Below are positions 7,916-16,624 of a stretch of 64,000 nucleotides of DNA, one piece after another. A model generated the notes under the pieces. The model searched no databases, was not told where the DNA came from, and saw only the letters and a program-made list of their open reading frames with translations. Source of the DNA: Streptomyces sp. CB01580 (GTDB taxonomy: Bacteria > Actinomycetota > Actinomycetes > Streptomycetales > Streptomycetaceae). The stretch's first letter is position 1. Every line of letters begins with the position of its first letter. Where the stretch lies: contig NZ_LIXJ01000019.1 in the NCBI RefSeq assembly GCF_001905795.1, positions 1-64,000 of the forward strand, in the 5' to 3' direction. The translations under genes were made by a program, and so were the position numbers.

Positions 7916-8557
7916 TCAGCCGGCCGCTCCGTGCCGTACGGCCCAGAGGGCCGCCTGGGTCCGGTCCGAGAGGTCCAGCTTCATCAATATGTTCGAGACG
8001 TGGGTCTTGACGGTCTTCTCGGAGAGGACCAGGGCCCGTGCGATCTCGCGGTTGGAGCGGCCGTCGGCGATCAGGCCCAGCACTTCCCGTTCCCGTTCGG
8101 TGAGGGTGCTCCCCCGGCCCGTGCCGCCGCCTTCATCCTGGGTGAGCAGGGCTCCCGCGACCTCCGGCTGGAGGAGCACGTGTCCGGCGTGCACCGAGCG
8201 GATCGCCCCGGCCAGGGCGTCGGGGTCGACGTCCTTGTACACATAGCCAAAGGCCCCGGCCCGGAGGGCGGGCACGACGGTGCGCTGTTCGGTGAAGCTG
8301 GTGACGATCAGGACCTTGGCCGGGTTCGCCAGCTCACGGAGTCTGCGCAGGGCCTCGATCCCGTCGGTTCCGGGCATCTTGATGTCCATCAGGACGACAT
8401 CGGGACGGAGTTCCTCGGTCCTGGCCACGCCCTCGGCGCCGTCGGACGCCTCGCCCACCACCTCTATGTCGTCCTGGATCTCCAGGAACGTACGCAGACC
8501 GCGGCGGACCACCTGGTGGTCGTCGACCAGCAGCACCCTGATGATCTTCTCAGCCAC
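7916..8557 (-). CDS. LuxR/NarL-family response regulator
   Basis: 213 residues. The receiver domain shows the acidic pocket D12-D13 (VLLVDDHQ), phosphoacceptor D58 in VVLMDIKMPG and the conserved Lys of GYVYKDV. The C-terminal LuxR-type helix-turn-helix is TEREREVLGLIADGRSNREIA then SEKTVKTHVSNILMKL (about 148-208). The GTG at 8557 overlaps the stop of the upstream kinase gene (GTGGCTGA), so translation is coupled and this is the kinase's cognate regulator. Targets are unknown. Confidence 0.95.
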   Translation of the reverse strand: MAEKIIRVLLVDDHQVVRRGLRTFLEIQDDIEVVGEASDGAEGVARTEELRPDVVLMDIKMPGTDGIEALRRLRELANPAKVLIVTSFTEQRTVVPALRAGAFGYVYKDVDPDALAGAIRSVHAGHVLLQPEVAGALLTQDEGGGTGRGSTLTEREREVLGLIADGRSNREIARALVLSEKTVKTHVSNILMKLDLSDRTQAALWAVRHGAAG

Positions 8558-9695
8558 CGGGTATCTCCATCTCGATCGTGGTGCCCCTGCCGGGCACCGA
8601 TTCAACGGTGAGCCTTCCGCCGACCCCGCTCGCGCGGTCCCGCATCGACACCAGGCCCAGGTGGCGGCCCGCCTGCCTGGTCGCCGCGGGGTCGAAGCCG
8701 CCGCCGTCGTCGGTGATGCGCAGCCGTGCGCCGTTGCCGTGCCGGGTCAGGGTGACGTCGACGTGTGCGGCGCCCGAGTGGCGCAGGGCGTTGTGCAGGG
8801 CTTCCTGGGAGACCCGGAGCAGCGCTTCCTCCTGGGCCGCGGGCAGGGCGCGTACGCCCTTGCCGGTGAAGGTGACCCGGGCCGTGTGGGCGCGGTCCAG
8901 GACCTGGATCTGGGTGCGCAGCGTGGCGACGAGGCCGTCCTCGTCCAGGGCGGCCGGGCGCAGTTCGACGACGGCAGCGCGCAGTTCGTCCACGGCTTCG
9001 GCGGCGAGCGCGGCGACCTGGTGGAGCTCTCCCTTGGCACGGACCGGGTCGCGGTCGATCAGGGCGGTGGCCGCCTGGGCCGTGAGCCGCAGCGAGAAAA
9101 GCTTCTGGCTGACGGCGTCGTGCAGCTCATGGGCGAGCCTGGATCGCTCCTCGGCGATGGTCAGTTCCCGGCTGCGTTCGTACAGCCGGGCGTTGGTGAG
9201 GGCGATCGCCGCGTGCTGGGCGAGGATCGACAGCAGTTCCTCGTCCTCGGCGGTGAAACCGCAGCTGCCCTCCGGTTTCGGGCAGCGCTTGTTGGCGAGG
9301 AAGAGCGCGCCGAGGGTCTCGTCGCCGTCCCGGATGGGCAGGCCGAGGAAGTCGGACATGTCGGGGTGGGCGGCGGGCCAGCCCCCGAAGCGGGGGTCCT
9401 TCCGGACGTCGGCGAGTCGCTCGGGCCGCGCCTCGTGGAGCATCGCGGCGAGGACGCCGTGCTGCCGGGGCAGCGGGCCGATGGCCCTCCACTGCTCGTC
9501 GCTGACGCCGTCGACGACGAACTGGGCGAAACCTCCGTGGTCGTCGGGGACGCCCAGCGCGGCGTACTCGGCGTCCAGCAGTTCGCGGGCCGAGGCGACG
9601 ATCGTCTTCAGGACGTCGCGCACTTCGAGTGGCCGGCTCATGGCGAGGAGTGCGGCACTCACCGCTGCGAGGCCCGACGGTGGGCGATGGCTCAT
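8550..9695 (-). CDS. GAF-domain sensor histidine kinase (NarL-type, HisKA_3)
   Basis: 381 residues. A GAF domain occupies about 25-170 (LLDAEYAALGVPD; FLGLPIRDGDETLGALFLANK). It is followed by a HisKA_3 dimerisation/phosphoacceptor helix with H192 in RLAHELHDAVSQKLFSL, and an HATPase domain (LRVSQEALHNALRHSGA; LRITDDGGGFD; HLGLVSMRDRA). There is no membrane segment, so it is a cytosolic sensor. GAF domains of this class can bind haem or small ligands, but no ligand residue can be assigned here. The ATG at 9695 fits the domain start. Confidence 0.93.
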   Translation of the reverse strand: MSHRPPSGLAAVSAALLAMSRPLEVRDVLKTIVASARELLDAEYAALGVPDDHGGFAQFVVDGVSDEQWRAIGPLPRQHGVLAAMLHEARPERLADVRKDPRFGGWPAAHPDMSDFLGLPIRDGDETLGALFLANKRCPKPEGSCGFTAEDEELLSILAQHAAIALTNARLYERSRELTIAEERSRLAHELHDAVSQKLFSLRLTAQAATALIDRDPVRAKGELHQVAALAAEAVDELRAAVVELRPAALDEDGLVATLRTQIQVLDRAHTARVTFTGKGVRALPAAQEEALLRVSQEALHNALRHSGAAHVDVTLTRHGNGARLRITDDGGGFDPAATRQAGRHLGLVSMRDRASGVGGRLTVESVPGRGTTIEMEIPGG

Positions 9696-9772
9696 GGCCT
9701 CACCGTACAAGCGGGACGCGTACGCCGTATCGGCCTGTGGACGGCTGCCGCTTAGGGCTCGGGGACTAGGAC

Positions 9773-9939
9773 GTGTTGCGGAAGTCCCGTCCGGCCCGCG
9801 ACGCCCGGCACGGCGCCTCGCCGCGTTGTCGGGATCGTCCACGCAAGCCCAGTACGAGGACGACCCTCCGCCTTGCGATGCACCGCACCGGACGCCGCGG
9901 GCCCCGCCCTTCGGGCGGACGACGCCACTTTCGCAACAC
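9773..9939. repeat. 167-bp intergenic element with 13-bp terminal inverted repeats
   Basis: The ends are GTGTTGCGGAAGT (9773-9785) and ACTTTCGCAACAC (9927-9939), inverted copies with one mismatch. Inside lies a segment (9865-9898, read on the minus strand as GCGGCGTCCGGTGCGG...GCAAGGCGGAGG) that recurs at 36903-36936 with about 29 of 33 bases matching, and a second shared block at 9812-9829 / 36971-36988. It encodes nothing evident. It looks like a dispersed miniature element or a structured RNA. No target-site duplication was seen. Confidence 0.7.
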
Positions 9940-10327
9940 GCCCCAGGCCCTGCCGTCGGACCACCGCTGCCGCGCGGCGGGGCCGGTGCGGGCGCTCGCG
10001 GGGGCTCGTACCCCGACTCCTCACCCTCCGAATTGCTTGAGCAACGGTTGGTGAGTTTGCCGGGCGGCCGATGTGAGGCCGGGCATAGGACCCACATCAC
10101 TTACGAAGAATGCTAGTGGACGCATAAGCACGGCATCACTGGGCAGGAGCGCGGGCCGCCCCGATCCAGAGCCTCCCCGGTCCACTATCCGGGGTCGTAC
10201 GTCACACCTTTGCCAGCGAATTTTGCTGGCGCTAAGAATTGCTCTCGTCCCCGACGGAGGTGCGCACACAGCGCTTCCCGTCCTCGTCCTCCGTGAGGAC
10301 TTCCGCGATTCGAAGAGGTATCTCTGC
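9940..10327. promoter_or_regulatory. leader region of the transglycosylase gene
   Basis: A 388-bp non-coding stretch that becomes AT-richer towards the gene. Two small hairpins lie in the last 120 bp: GCCAGC-GAATTTT-GCTGGC (10212-10230) and GTCCTC-9 nt-GAGGAC (10280-10300), the latter about 20 bp before the ribosome-binding site GAAGAGG. Cell-wall hydrolase genes in Streptomyces often have a cyclic-di-AMP (ydaO-type) riboswitch, but I could not recognise its consensus here. Confidence 0.4.
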
Positions 10328-11059
10328 ATGACCGTGTCCGGCGTCACCGCCCGTCGTAGTCGTCTGAACAAGGCCCAGAAGTTCTCCCTCGCAGGTATCG
10401 CAGCCGCTGCCGTCGCGTCCCTTTCGTTCTCGCTCGTCCCCGCCAACGCCGAGTCCAAGCCGGAGGCCGAGGCCGCCGCGTCCACCGCGCCCGTGGTGTT
10501 CGGTTCGGTCGTCGGCAACCCGCACGCCAAGGCGCTGCAGGCCAGCCTCATCGAGCAGAACTCGACCGCCGAGAAGCTGGTGAAGGCCGCCGACCAGGCC
10601 CGTGCCAAGGAAGTCGCGGTCAAGAAGAACGCCGAGGCCGCCGCCAGGGCGAAGGCCGCCGCCGTCGCCGAGGCCAAGGCCCGGAGCCAGGCCGAGAACG
10701 CCCCCGCGAGCCGCTCCACGGTCCGTACCCCGGTCTACGCGAACAACCTGGACGGGTGGATCCGGGAGGCCCTGGACGTCATGAGGGCGCACGGCATCCC
10801 CGGCACCTACCACGGTCTGCACAAGAACATCATCCGGGAGTCCTCCGGCAACCCGTACGCGGTCAACGACTGGGACATCAACGCCCGCAACGGCGTCCCG
10901 TCCCGCGGCCTGCTCCAGGTCATCCAGCCCACGTTCGACGCGTACCACGTGCCCGGCACCTCGAAGAACATCTACGACCCGGTCGCCAACCTCACGGCCG
11001 CGGCCAACTACGCCGCCGACCGCTACGGCTCGATCGACAACGTCAACAGCGCGTACTGA
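10328..11059 (+). CDS. secreted transglycosylase SLT-domain protein
   Basis: 243 residues. The N-terminus (MTVSGVTARRSRLNKAQKF, then a hydrophobic Ala-rich stretch ending VPANAES) is a Sec-type signal peptide. A long Ala/Lys/Glu-rich helical linker (about 60-130) follows, then a C-terminal SLT-type lysozyme-like domain from LDGWIREALDVM onwards: IIRESSGNPYAVN contains the catalytic Glu, PSRGLLQVIQPTFDAY is the family GLLQ motif, and AAANYAADRYGSI closes the domain. It probably cleaves peptidoglycan outside the membrane. A very strong terminator follows, so it is monocistronic. Confidence 0.92.
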   Translation: MTVSGVTARRSRLNKAQKFSLAGIAAAAVASLSFSLVPANAESKPEAEAAASTAPVVFGSVVGNPHAKALQASLIEQNSTAEKLVKAADQARAKEVAVKKNAEAAARAKAAAVAEAKARSQAENAPASRSTVRTPVYANNLDGWIREALDVMRAHGIPGTYHGLHKNIIRESSGNPYAVNDWDINARNGVPSRGLLQVIQPTFDAYHVPGTSKNIYDPVANLTAAANYAADRYGSIDNVNSAY

Positions 11060-11109
11060 CCGGATCAGGGCGTGCGTCGTACGTCCTCCGTCCAACGCAC
11101 GACGCACTA

Positions 11110-11153
11110 CGCCGGAGGGCGGCACCCCAGTGCTGGGGTGCCGCCCTCCGGCG
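11110..11153. terminator. 21-bp perfect terminator hairpin
   Basis: Arms 11110-11130 and 11133-11153 pair perfectly over 21 bp with a 2-nt loop, and a further GCACGACG/CGTCGTGC pair flanks it (11097-11104/11152-11159). It lies between the convergent transglycosylase and FHA-ABC genes. Confidence 0.9.
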
Positions 11154-11214
11154 TCGTGCGTGGCGATGCCCGGCGGCGGCCATGACACGGCCGTCCGCTC
11201 ACGGGCCTGTGGGA

Positions 11215-13839
11215 CTACTTGCGCATGACCTCCGGCTCGTGGCGGCGCAGCAGTCGCGCGACCACGAAGCCGCAGACGATGCCGAGGAACAGCAGTACCG
11301 AGACGTCCATCGCCCACTGACCGGCCGTGTGCTCCCACAGCGGGTCCAGGTCGGTCGGGTCCTTGGGGTCCCACGGTGCCATGAGGTGCGAGAGGTCGAG
11401 GGTGGCACCCGCGCCGGCGATGGCCCAGCGGGACGGCATCAGCCAGGCGAACTGCTCCAGGCCGGGCGAGCCGTACACCTGGAAGAGGATGCCGGTGAAG
11501 ACGACCTGGACGATCGCGAACATGACCAGCAGCGGCATGGTCTTCTCGGAGGTCTTCACCAGCGAGGAGATGACCAGGCCGAACATCATCGAGGTGAAGC
11601 CGAGCACGATGATCGTCAAGCAGAGTTCGACGGCGGGCGGCATGATCAGGCCCTCGTCGGGCAGCTTGCGGGTGGCGAAGCCGATGCCGCAGATGATGAC
11701 GCCCTGGAGGGCCGTGATGACTCCGAGAACGATCACCTTGGACATCAGGTAGGCGGAGCGGGAGAGGCCGGTGGCCCGTTCCCGTTCGTAGATGACCCGT
11801 TCCTTGATCAGTTCTCGTACGGAGTTGGCCGCACCACTGAAGCACATGCCGACCGCGAGAATCAGCATGATCGTGCCGGCGGCGCTGTTGAACCGGGACG
11901 GCGGCTCCGGCGCCGCAAGGCCGAACTTGGCCGGGATGACCACACTGACGATGCCGAGCACGGCGGGCAGGATCACCATCAGGCCCATGAAGCCCTTGTC
12001 GGACGCGATCACCGAGAGGTAGCGGCGGATCAGTGTCCACAGCTGGGCCGACCAGCTCTGCGGCTTGGGCGGGCGTATCTGCTGCGGGGTCGGCATGTGG
12101 ACGGGCTGGGCGGCGACGGCGTCGATGTCCGCGGCGTACATCTGGTAGTGCTGGGAGCCGCGCCAGCGGCCCGCCCAGTCGTAGTCGCGGTAGTTCTCGA
12201 ACGCGGAGAACACGTCGGCCCAGGTGGTGTAGCCGAAGAAGTTGAGCGCCTCCTCCGGCGGGCCGAAGTAGGCGACGGACCCGCCCGGCGCCATGACGAG
12301 CAGCTTGTCGCAGAGCGCCAGCTCGGCCACGGAGTGGGTGACGACGAGGACCGTGCGCCCGTCGTCGGCCAGACCGCGCAGCAGCTGCATGACGTCACGG
12401 TCCATGCCCGGGTCGAGGCCGGAGGTCGGCTCGTCCAGGAAGATCAGCGACGGTTTGGTGAGCAGCTCCAGCGCCACGGAGACGCGCTTGCGCTGGCCTC
12501 CGGAGAGCGAGGTGACCTTCTTGTCCTTGTGGATGTCGAGCTTGAGCTCGGCGAGCACCTCGTGGATGCGGGCCTCGCGCTCGGCCTCGGTGGTGTCCGC
12601 GGGGAAGCGGAGCTTGGCCGCGTACTTGAGGGCCTTGGTGACGGTGAGTTCCTTGTGCAGGATGTCGTCCTGCGGGACCAGACCGATGCGCTGGCGCAGC
12701 TCGGCGAACTGCTTGTACAGGTTCCGGTTGTCGTAGAGCACGTCGCCCTGGTTGGCGGGCCGGTAGCCGGTGAGCGCCTTGAGCAGGGTGGACTTGCCGG
12801 AGCCTGACGGTCCGATGACCGCGACGAGCGACTTCTCCGGGACGCCGAACGAGACGTCCTTCAGGATCTGCTTCCCGCCGTCGACCGTCACGGTGAGGTG
12901 GCGGGCGGAGAACGTGACCTCACCGGTGTCGACGAACTCCTCCAGCCGGTCGCCGACCAGGCGGAACGTCGAGTGACCGACACCGACGATGTCGTTCGGG
13001 CCGATGAGCACGGAACCGGACTTGGGGAGCGGCTGACCGTTGACGTAGGTGCCGTTGTGCGAGCCGAGGTCACGGAGCTCGAAACGGCCGTCGGGCGTCG
13101 CGTGGAATTCGGCGTGGTGCCGCGAGACCTGGAGGTCGGAGACGACCAGTTCGTTCTCCAGCGCACGGCCGATGCGCATCACGCGGCCGAGGGCCAGCTG
13201 GTGGAACGTGGTCGGGCTGCGGTCACCGCGCACCGACGGGGCCCCCGCGACACCGCCGGGCCCGGCCGCGCCGGGTGTGGGTCCCATGCCCTGCTGGTGC
13301 GGGACCTGGGGCTGCTGGGGTTGCACGGGCTGCTGCGGCTGGTGTCCCTGGGGAGCCTGGTGCCCCTGGGGGGCCTGTTGCCAGCCCTGGTGCGGCTGCT
13401 GCTGAGCGGGCGCCTGGCCGCCCAGCCGGCCCGCGCCGCCCTGCTGCGGCTGGTGGGCGGGCGCCTGCTGGGGCTGCTGAGCGGGAGGCAGCTGCGCACC
13501 CGCGCCCTGTCCGCCGTACGCACCGGCGTCCGCGGCGGCACCCGTGTCCGCGGCGGTGAAGCTCAGCCGCGGTCCGTCATTGGCGTTGCCCAGGTGCACG
13601 GCGACGCCGGGGCCGATCTCCAGCTGCTGGATGCGACGGCCCTGGGCGTAGGTGCCGTTCGTGCTGCCGTGGTCCTCGATGGACCAGCCACGGCCTCCCC
13701 AGCTGATCGTGGCGTGCCGCCACGACACCCTGGCGTCCTCGATCGTCAGGTCCCCCTGCGGATCGCGCCCCACGGTGTACGGCCTGGACGGATCGAGCGT
13801 CCAGGTCCTGCCATTCAATTCAAGTACGAGTTCCGGCAC
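11215..13839 (-). CDS. FHA-FHA-ABC transporter (Rv1747-like fusion)
   Basis: 874 residues. Order: FHA domain 1 (about 1-100; YTVGRDPQGDLTIED, SWRHATISW, DHGSTNGTY); a Gln/Pro/Gly-rich linker; FHA domain 2 (about 220-300; IGRALENELVVSD, SRHHAEF, DLGSHNGTYVNG); an ABC ATPase (Walker A GPSGSGKSTLL near 340, SGGQRKRVSVALELL, LIFLDEPTSGLDPG); and an ABC2-type membrane domain with six helices (about 620-860). This matches the mycobacterial Rv1747 exporter, whose FHA domains bind phosphothreonines placed by Ser/Thr kinases. Transport controlled by such a kinase is therefore expected here, although no kinase gene is adjacent. A GTG at 13839 is the likely start. Confidence 0.93.
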   Translation of the reverse strand: MPELVLELNGRTWTLDPSRPYTVGRDPQGDLTIEDARVSWRHATISWGGRGWSIEDHGSTNGTYAQGRRIQQLEIGPGVAVHLGNANDGPRLSFTAADTGAAADAGAYGGQGAGAQLPPAQQPQQAPAHQPQQGGAGRLGGQAPAQQQPHQGWQQAPQGHQAPQGHQPQQPVQPQQPQVPHQQGMGPTPGAAGPGGVAGAPSVRGDRSPTTFHQLALGRVMRIGRALENELVVSDLQVSRHHAEFHATPDGRFELRDLGSHNGTYVNGQPLPKSGSVLIGPNDIVGVGHSTFRLVGDRLEEFVDTGEVTFSARHLTVTVDGGKQILKDVSFGVPEKSLVAVIGPSGSGKSTLLKALTGYRPANQGDVLYDNRNLYKQFAELRQRIGLVPQDDILHKELTVTKALKYAAKLRFPADTTEAEREARIHEVLAELKLDIHKDKKVTSLSGGQRKRVSVALELLTKPSLIFLDEPTSGLDPGMDRDVMQLLRGLADDGRTVLVVTHSVAELALCDKLLVMAPGGSVAYFGPPEEALNFFGYTTWADVFSAFENYRDYDWAGRWRGSQHYQMYAADIDAVAAQPVHMPTPQQIRPPKPQSWSAQLWTLIRRYLSVIASDKGFMGLMVILPAVLGIVSVVIPAKFGLAAPEPPSRFNSAAGTIMLILAVGMCFSGAANSVRELIKERVIYERERATGLSRSAYLMSKVIVLGVITALQGVIICGIGFATRKLPDEGLIMPPAVELCLTIIVLGFTSMMFGLVISSLVKTSEKTMPLLVMFAIVQVVFTGILFQVYGSPGLEQFAWLMPSRWAIAGAGATLDLSHLMAPWDPKDPTDLDPLWEHTAGQWAMDVSVLLFLGIVCGFVVARLLRRHEPEVMRK

Positions 13840-14281
13840 TCCGCGCCCCACTTGTTGTCCCCCGATTGCCCCCCGTCGCAGGGGGTCTAGGGATGCTGAA
13901 CATCGTGGGGAACTATTCCAGGAGCGGTCCCGGATACGAAAGCCGGGCGGGGTGAAGACCCTGCGGGGGGCCCGGGGCGGCACCACCGGGCGGGACGAAC
14001 GGTCCGGAGGACGGCAAGCCGCCACGAGTCCCCCGAACGTGAGCGAAATCTGCGTGAACGTCGGCGAAGTCCGCGTGAATCACGAGGGAACGGGGCCGGT
14101 CCGCGACGGGCGGACGACGCCGGGCGCCGGGCCCCGGCCCGGGGGAGCCGGGCTGCGTACGCGCTCCGCCGTGGTGCGCGCACGGCGGGTACGAGGGCCG
14201 GGAACGCCGGGCGGGACCGCTGTCCCGGTCCTCGGGACGGGCCAACGGGGCGAGGAGGCGGACAGATACGGTGGAAGCACC
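13840..14281. other. 442-bp spacer between divergent FHA-ABC and serB
   Basis: It holds the two divergent promoters. It contains a two-copy 21-bp tandem repeat (14043-14063, 14064-14084; GCGAA-TC-GCGTGAA core). Reading frames are open here but have no ribosome-binding site or recognisable protein features, so I do not call a gene. Confidence 0.4.
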
Positions 14282-15538
14282 ATGAGCGCATCGCAGCCAT
14301 CTCAGTCCTCGCCGTCTCCCGTGCCCGGGGAATCCCGCCGGGGCGCCGACACCCCCACCCTTCTCGTGAAGATCTTCGGGAAGGACCGCCCCGGGATCAC
14401 CGCCGGGCTCTTCGACACTCTCGCGGCCTATTCGGTCGATGTCGTCGACATCGAGCAGGTCGTCACCCGCGGGCGCATCGTCCTGTGCGCGCTGATCACG
14501 ACGCCGGACGCGGCCGGCACCACCGAGGGCGATCTGCGGGCGACCGTGCACAGCTGGGCGGAGTCGCTGAAGCTCCAGGCCGAGATCATCTCCGGCACGG
14601 GCGACAACCGTCCGCGCGGCTTCGGGCGCTCCCACGTGACGGTGCTCGGGCACCCGCTTACCGCGCAGTCGACCGCCGCCATAGCGGCCAGGATCACCTC
14701 GACGGGCGGCAACATCGACCGGATCTTCCGGCTCGCCAAGTACCCGGTGACGGCCGTCGAGTTCGCGGTCTCCGGCACGGGCACCGAGGAGCTGCGGACG
14801 GCCCTGGCGACACAGTCCGCCGAGATCGGTGTCGATGTCGCGGTGGTGTCAGCCGGGCTGAGCCGCAGGGCGCAGCGGCTGGTCGTCATGGACGTCGACT
14901 CGACGCTCATCCAGGACGAGGTCATCGAGTTGTTCGCCGCCCACGCGGGCTGCGAGGACAAGGTCGCCGAGGTGACCGGGCGGGCGATGCGCGGCGAGCT
15001 CGACTTCGAGCAGTCGCTGCACGCGCGGGTGGCCCTGCTGGCGGGCCTCGACGCGTCGGTGGTGGACAAGGTGCGGGCCGAGGTGCGGCTGACGCCGGGC
15101 GCCCGGACCCTGATCCGTACGCTGAAGCGGCTCGGTTACCAGGTGGGTGTGGTGTCGGGCGGCTTCACGCAGGTCACCGACGATCTGAAGGAACGGCTCG
15201 GACTCGACTTCGCCTCCGCCAACACGCTGGAGGTGATCGACGGCAAGCTCACCGGGCGGGTCGTCGGGGACATAGTCGACCGGGCCGGCAAGGCCCGTCT
15301 GCTGCGTAGTTTCGCCGAGCAGGCCGGGGTGCCGCTGGCGCAGACCGTCGCGATCGGTGACGGTGCCAACGACCTGGACATGCTGAACACGGCGGGGCTC
15401 GGGGTGGCCTTCAACGCCAAGCCGGTGGTCCGCGAGGCCGCCCATACCGCGGTGAACGTGCCGTTCCTGGACACCGTGCTGTATCTGCTCGGCATCACCC
15501 GCGAGGAGGTCGAGGCCGCCGACGGCCTGGTGGACTGA
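14282..15538 (+). CDS. serB: phosphoserine phosphatase SerB with N-terminal ACT domains
   Basis: 418 residues. It dephosphorylates phosphoserine in the last step of serine synthesis. An ACT domain (about 26-100, KIFGKDRPGITAGLFD) and an ACT-like second module (118-190) precede the HAD phosphatase domain: motif I MDVDSTLI with nucleophile D204 and acid D206, VVSGGFTQV, and motif IV AIGDGANDLDML. The actinobacterial ACT-SerB arrangement is regulated by amino acids. The ATG at 14282 was taken as the start; GTGGAAG lies just upstream. A 23-bp hairpin follows. Confidence 0.97.
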   Translation: MSASQPSQSSPSPVPGESRRGADTPTLLVKIFGKDRPGITAGLFDTLAAYSVDVVDIEQVVTRGRIVLCALITTPDAAGTTEGDLRATVHSWAESLKLQAEIISGTGDNRPRGFGRSHVTVLGHPLTAQSTAAIAARITSTGGNIDRIFRLAKYPVTAVEFAVSGTGTEELRTALATQSAEIGVDVAVVSAGLSRRAQRLVVMDVDSTLIQDEVIELFAAHAGCEDKVAEVTGRAMRGELDFEQSLHARVALLAGLDASVVDKVRAEVRLTPGARTLIRTLKRLGYQVGVVSGGFTQVTDDLKERLGLDFASANTLEVIDGKLTGRVVGDIVDRAGKARLLRSFAEQAGVPLAQTVAIGDGANDLDMLNTAGLGVAFNAKPVVREAAHTAVNVPFLDTVLYLLGITREEVEAADGLVD

Positions 15539-15578
15539 CGCGTCCGTCGCGTCCATCGCCCCGGATGTCCCCGACGAC

Positions 15579-15629
15579 GGGAAGGGCCCCGGTACGGAAG
15601 CGGTGAGCTTCCGTACCGGGGCCCTTCCC
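15579..15629. terminator. 23-bp bidirectional terminator
   Basis: Arms 15579-15601 and 15607-15629 pair perfectly with a 5-nt loop (GGTGA), between the convergent serB and sixA-like genes. Confidence 0.9.
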
Positions 15630-15670
15630 ATGAGGCGGCCCGGACGCACGATGGTGGGCCGGACGGCGGG

Positions 15671-16189
15671 TCAGTCGTTGGGGGTCCAGTACTCGACGAG
15701 CCTGCCCACGCCGTGCTCCACGCCCTTCCAGGAACCGGAGAACGCGACGACGGCGAACGCGGCCGTCGGGAAACCGCCGCGGTGCATCCTCGCCAGGGCG
15801 TCTCCCTCGGCCGATGCCGAGAGGGCGTCGGCGACCGCGTGCATTCCGGGGTTGTGGCCGATGAGCAGAAGATCGCGCACATCGTCGGGTGTCTCGTTGA
15901 TCAGGGCGATCAGCTCGCCGGGAGACGCCTCGTACAACCGCTCCTCGTACACGGTCCGCGGGCGTCGCGGCATCTCGTGCACCGCGAGCTTCCACGTCTC
16001 GCGCGTCCTGGCGGCGGTGGAGCAGAGGGCCAGATCGAGGTTGATCCCGGAGTCGACGAGTTTGCGGCCCGCGACGGGGGCATCCCTGCGGCCGCGTTCC
16101 GCGAGCGGCCGCTCGTGGTCGGAGTCCTGCGACCATTCCGCCTTCGCGTGCCTGAGAAGGACGATCCTGCGAGGTGTATCGACGCTCAT
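15671..16189 (-). CDS. SixA-type phosphohistidine phosphatase (histidine phosphatase family)
   Basis: 172 residues. The histidine-phosphatase signature is LLRHAKAEW near the N-terminus, with the catalytic His in RHA. It is followed by ERPLAERGRRDA, CSTAARTRET (the second Arg of the pocket) and LLIGHNPGM (the second catalytic His). This is the short SixA form, which removes phosphate from phosphohistidine proteins in E. coli. The target here is unknown. It lies 41 bp beyond the serB terminator in convergent orientation. Confidence 0.93.
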   Translation of the reverse strand: MSVDTPRRIVLLRHAKAEWSQDSDHERPLAERGRRDAPVAGRKLVDSGINLDLALCSTAARTRETWKLAVHEMPRRPRTVYEERLYEASPGELIALINETPDDVRDLLLIGHNPGMHAVADALSASAEGDALARMHRGGFPTAAFAVVAFSGSWKGVEHGVGRLVEYWTPND

Positions 16190-16263
16190 ACACCTCAGCT
16201 TCGCATGAAACGTGCCGCCCGGCGCAGGGGGTTGAAGGGCTCCTGCGCGGACCGCGGGCGACG

Positions 16264-16470
16264 TCAGCCGGTGAACAGGGCGAGGGCTCGCGCGAGCAGC
16301 CGGCCGACCGCGGGGTCGGCCGGCGCCGCGTGGGCGTCACCGGATCCCACGATCATCAGCAGGAGCGCGGCGAACGCGACCGCGGGCAGCGCGACGGCCC
16401 ACCACGGCAGCCGCACGTCGACTCCGCCCGTGGGCGCGGCCGTGGGCCGGGTAGGTGCGGGAGCCGACAT
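16264..16470 (-). CDS. small single-pass membrane protein, unknown function
   Basis: 68 residues. A Pro/Thr-rich N-terminus is followed by one hydrophobic helix (WWAVALPAVAFAALLLMIVG, about residues 23-42) and an Ala-rich tail. Codon usage is Streptomyces-like and the frame has a plausible ATG. There is no recognised family, and it could be a dispensable or mis-called frame. Confidence 0.5.
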   Translation of the reverse strand: MSAPAPTRPTAAPTGGVDVRLPWWAVALPAVAFAALLLMIVGSGDAHAAPADPAVGRLLARALALFTG

Positions 16471-16624
16471 GTCCGCCTCCGTGGATCGCTGGTTCCGACA
16501 CCCACGAACCTACGGACGCCGGGGCACCGGTCCCATCCGGCGATCCACCCACTTCACCCTGAGCCCAGCCCCCTAGGGGATGGTGGGGCAGGCCCCACCA
16601 TCCCCAGGGGCTGCCCCGGACCGG

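Noticed and set aside
9940..10327. Cyclic-di-AMP (ydaO-type) riboswitch in the leader of the transglycosylase gene
   Set aside because: Such riboswitches are common before Streptomyces cell-wall hydrolase genes, but none of the conserved blocks could be matched here; only two small hairpins are visible.
10232..12040. Long minus-strand open frame over the transglycosylase and FHA-ABC genes
   Set aside because: The translation is low-complexity Arg/Gly/Val/Asp sequence typical of antisense frames in high-GC DNA, and it crosses a strong terminator.
13652..14281. N-terminal extension of SerB through the long open frame upstream
   Set aside because: The extension crosses the divergent promoter region, is Arg/Gly/Pro-rich with no family similarity, and a plausible ribosome-binding site precedes the internal ATG at 14282.
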